From the NCBI GenBank assembly GCA_934725855.1, contig CAKVCL010000020.1, forward strand, positions 1-64,000: a stretch of 64,000 nucleotides of DNA, read 5' to 3'. Within the stretch, counting starts at the first letter, position 1; the number at the start of each line of letters is the position of its first letter. The notes beneath the pieces were generated by a model. The model saw nothing but the letters and a program-made list of their open reading frames with translations, made no database searches and was not told the DNA's origin. The position numbers were made by a program, and so were the translations under genes. This DNA is from an uncultured Cellulosilyticum sp. GTDB taxonomy: Bacteria > Bacillota > Clostridia > Lachnospirales > Cellulosilyticaceae. Of the stretch, positions 62,404 through 64,000 are shown one piece after another.

Positions 62404-63051
62404 TTGAAAAATAAAATACGTTACGTCTTATCTGCTATTATGGTTTCTATTTTCTTAATCTTTTTTACAAGCTGTAGTAAAGCACCTACACCCTCAGAAG
62501 TTGCCCTTAGTTATTATGAGCTCATTATTAAACAAAATTCACAAAAAGTTGAAGCATTAGGCATGCCTAGTGAAACAGCTCATTCAATTATCTCAAAACT
62601 AAAAGAAAATCTGAACAGTGAAATTTCAGATAACTTATCTATCGCTTCACCTAATCAAGTGTCTAAAGAACAACTTGAAAGCATTCAAACTGCATATTTT
62701 GATGCACTCCACAAACTAAATGCAACGGCTACTTTTGTTCAATCAGGTGCTTCTAGTGAAGTGACTCTTTCTACCACTTGCTTAGACTTTAAAACGCTCA
62801 ATGAGTTGGCTACAGACCAGGCCTTAGAACAAGTAGACATTCTCAACTATATCGATAAAGACCTCTACATAACTGATTTAACTTCTGCCTATATTGACTA
62901 CCTTATTCAAGCTTATGAAGATGCTATACCAGAAGCTTCTACAAATGAAGCAACCTTTACTTTCACTAAGCAAAATGGTCTTTGGCTTCCTGAAGATTAC
63001 GAAGCGTTTGCTAGCAAACTTTGTGAATTAATCATCGCAACTGCAGAATAA
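62404..63051 (+). CDS. Small lipoprotein of unknown function (DUF5105-like)
   Basis: A 215-residue lipoprotein with signal (lipobox FFTSC, Cys24) and SKAPTPSEVALSYYELIIKQ after it, which resembles the DUF5105-type family found in Firmicutes; its role is unknown. The start is TTG at 62404 with AAGGAG at 62391-62396. Divergent from the carbonic anhydrase gene; 62186-62403 between them is AT-rich with no clear promoter motif I can assign. Confidence 0.75.
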   Translation: MKNKIRYVLSAIMVSIFLIFFTSCSKAPTPSEVALSYYELIIKQNSQKVEALGMPSETAHSIISKLKENLNSEISDNLSIASPNQVSKEQLESIQTAYFDALHKLNATATFVQSGASSEVTLSTTCLDFKTLNELATDQALEQVDILNYIDKDLYITDLTSAYIDYLIQAYEDAIPEASTNEATFTFTKQNGLWLPEDYEAFASKLCELIIATAE

Positions 63052-63089
63052 AACGCTCATTGTTACACAAATTGATAAAATAATTAATC

Positions 63090-64000
63090 GAGTAGGAGAA
63101 ACTTCTCGCAGTTGAGAAGTTTCGACCTCTCACACCACCGTGCGTACCGTTCGGTACACGGCGGTTCAATCAACTTAACAAGTAACACACCTTTTGGTGT
63201 AGTAATCTAACATTGAAACTAATCCAAAGCGGGTTAGTCTTTCTTTTGTTACTGCATAATTCATAGCACCTCTTTGACATACATAGGCAATTCTAGCTCC
63301 TGTGTATGCCGTTGACCATGCGTATTTTCTGCCTATTCCTAACTTCATCAAGTTCTTTGCTCTGTTCTGTGGAGTCTTCCATTGTTTCCAAATGCACATA
63401 CGCAGTCGATACCGGATATGTTTATCCATTTCTCTGCATTGTTGTTTCATACTTCCTATTTTGAAGTAGTTAATCCATCCCCTGATGAGCTGATTAAGCT
63501 TCTCTACCTTGTATCTGTTGCTCACGCTCCAACTACGCCTAGTGAGTTCCTTTATTCTTTTCTTAAACTTCTCTACTGACTTTGCATGTGGCTTTGCCTT
63601 ATATTGGTGTGCTCTGAAGTCAAAATAGAATCCAAAGCCCAGATATTTCAGTCCACTCGGTCTATCCACTTTACTCTTCGTCATATTGACTTTAAGCCCT
63701 AGTTTCTCTTCAATAAATCGAGATATATTTCTCATTACTCTGTTCGCAGACATTTCACTTCCGACCATAATGATACAGTCGTCCGCATAGCGTACAAAGT
63801 TAAGCCCTCTCTTTTCCATTTCTTTATCAAGTTCATTAAGCATGATGTTTGCTAATAACGGCGAGAGATTCCCTCCCTGTGGTGTTCCCACAACAGAATC
63901 CTCATATTCTTCATCAATCATGATTCCGCTTACGAGGTATTTTCTTACAATGGAGATGACATCTCCGTCCTTAATCGTTCTACCAATTAGAGTCATTAGC
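63090..64000 (-). mobile_element. Group II intron, 3' part (5' part outside window)
   Basis: On the - strand, downstream of the reverse transcriptase stop, CCGTGTACC-GAAC-GGTACGCACGG (63161-63138) has the sequence and shape of group II domain V, followed by a domain VI-like stem (AAACTTCTC/GAGAAGTTT) and a CTACTCGAT end near 63090. The exact 3' boundary is approximate. The intron lies downstream of a lipoprotein gene and is not inserted in any ORF I can see. Confidence 0.82.
63175..63996 (-). CDS. Group II intron reverse transcriptase/maturase, partial
   Basis: The C-terminal 273 residues of an intron-encoded protein, cut by the window edge on its N-terminal side. Visible are GTPQGGNLSPLLANI (RT block 4), VRYADDC (catalytic YADD, visible residues 70-73), KSKVDRPSGLKYLGFGF and a group II maturase X domain with INYFKIGSM. 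It ends soon after domain X without an HNH endonuclease, as in group IIC and similar intron proteins. Confidence 0.92.
   Translation of the reverse strand: MTLIGRTIKDGDVISIVRKYLVSGIMIDEEYEDSVVGTPQGGNLSPLLANIMLNELDKEMEKRGLNFVRYADDCIIMVGSEMSANRVMRNISRFIEEKLGLKVNMTKSKVDRPSGLKYLGFGFYFDFRAHQYKAKPHAKSVEKFKKRIKELTRRSWSVSNRYKVEKLNQLIRGWINYFKIGSMKQQCREMDKHIRYRLRMCIWKQWKTPQNRAKNLMKLGIGRKYAWSTAYTGARIAYVCQRGAMNYAVTKERLTRFGLVSMLDYYTKRCVTC

Noticed and set aside
1..64000. CRISPR arrays, tRNA or rRNA genes, prophage
   Set aside because: No regularly spaced repeats, no cloverleaf-type or rRNA sequence and no phage structural genes were seen.

Overview
The window reads as chromosome of an anaerobic, low-GC, spore-forming clostridium, most like the Lachnospirales/Cellulosilyticum type (inference). 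The basis is the AT-rich sequence, near-consensus SigA promoters, strong Shine-Dalgarno sites, a T-box, spoVG, cwlD-type amidase, the glgC-glgD pair, a Bacillus-type purR, and a selenium/molybdenum hydroxylase gene set. I see no rRNA, tRNA, CRISPR array or prophage.

Region 1 (1-1915, +): a lysine T-box leader with a readable AAG specifier precedes lysS.

Region 2 (27421 down to 1923, -): about 25 kb of tightly packed co-directional genes. In transcription order they are a BMP-type nucleoside/purine ABC transporter (lipoprotein, double ATPase, two permeases), hyuA, a three-subunit molybdenum hydroxylase (Mo, 2Fe-2S, FAD), ssnA, a shortened ygfK, dpaL (ygeX), ygeY, a D-aminoacylase, a fused selenium-dependent-type xanthine dehydrogenase, a MocA-like cytidylyltransferase, xdhC, then a FecCD/FecB-type ABC transporter with a THEP1-like NTPase and a SAM methyltransferase. 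This closely resembles the anaerobic uric acid/purine catabolic cluster of gut bacteria, joined to its own transporter and cofactor genes. ygeW and a carbamate kinase are absent from the window.

Region 3 (27.4-38.7 kb): guanine deaminase is divergent from the operon. It is followed by a palindromic MITE-like element, a GH31 glycosidase with an AraC regulator, an Rpn-type nuclease, and a second complete copy of the BMP transporter operon. Both BMP operons and guaD start with a near-consensus promoter followed within about 8-24 nt by an intrinsic-terminator hairpin. This is the most unusual regulatory feature here.

Region 4 (38.7-49.4 kb): an MFS transporter and mobA (+), then a - strand molybdenum cofactor and molybdate operon (moeA-like, moeA, moaC, mobB, moaA, MOSC, mogA, modABC, cbiK). 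It supplies the cofactor used by region 2. A perfect TGTGA-N6-TCACA palindrome overlaps its candidate promoter. moaD, moaE and moeB are not in the window.

Region 5 (49.6-63.1 kb): housekeeping and sporulation genes: spoVG, glgD, glgC, purR, murC, dnaD-like, dnaC/dnaI-like, a MocR-type regulator, cwlD-like amidase, a GH18 cortex-lytic-type enzyme, a lipoprotein beta-carbonic anhydrase and a small lipoprotein. Region 6 (from about 63.09 kb to the end, -) is the 3' part of a group II intron with its reverse transcriptase.
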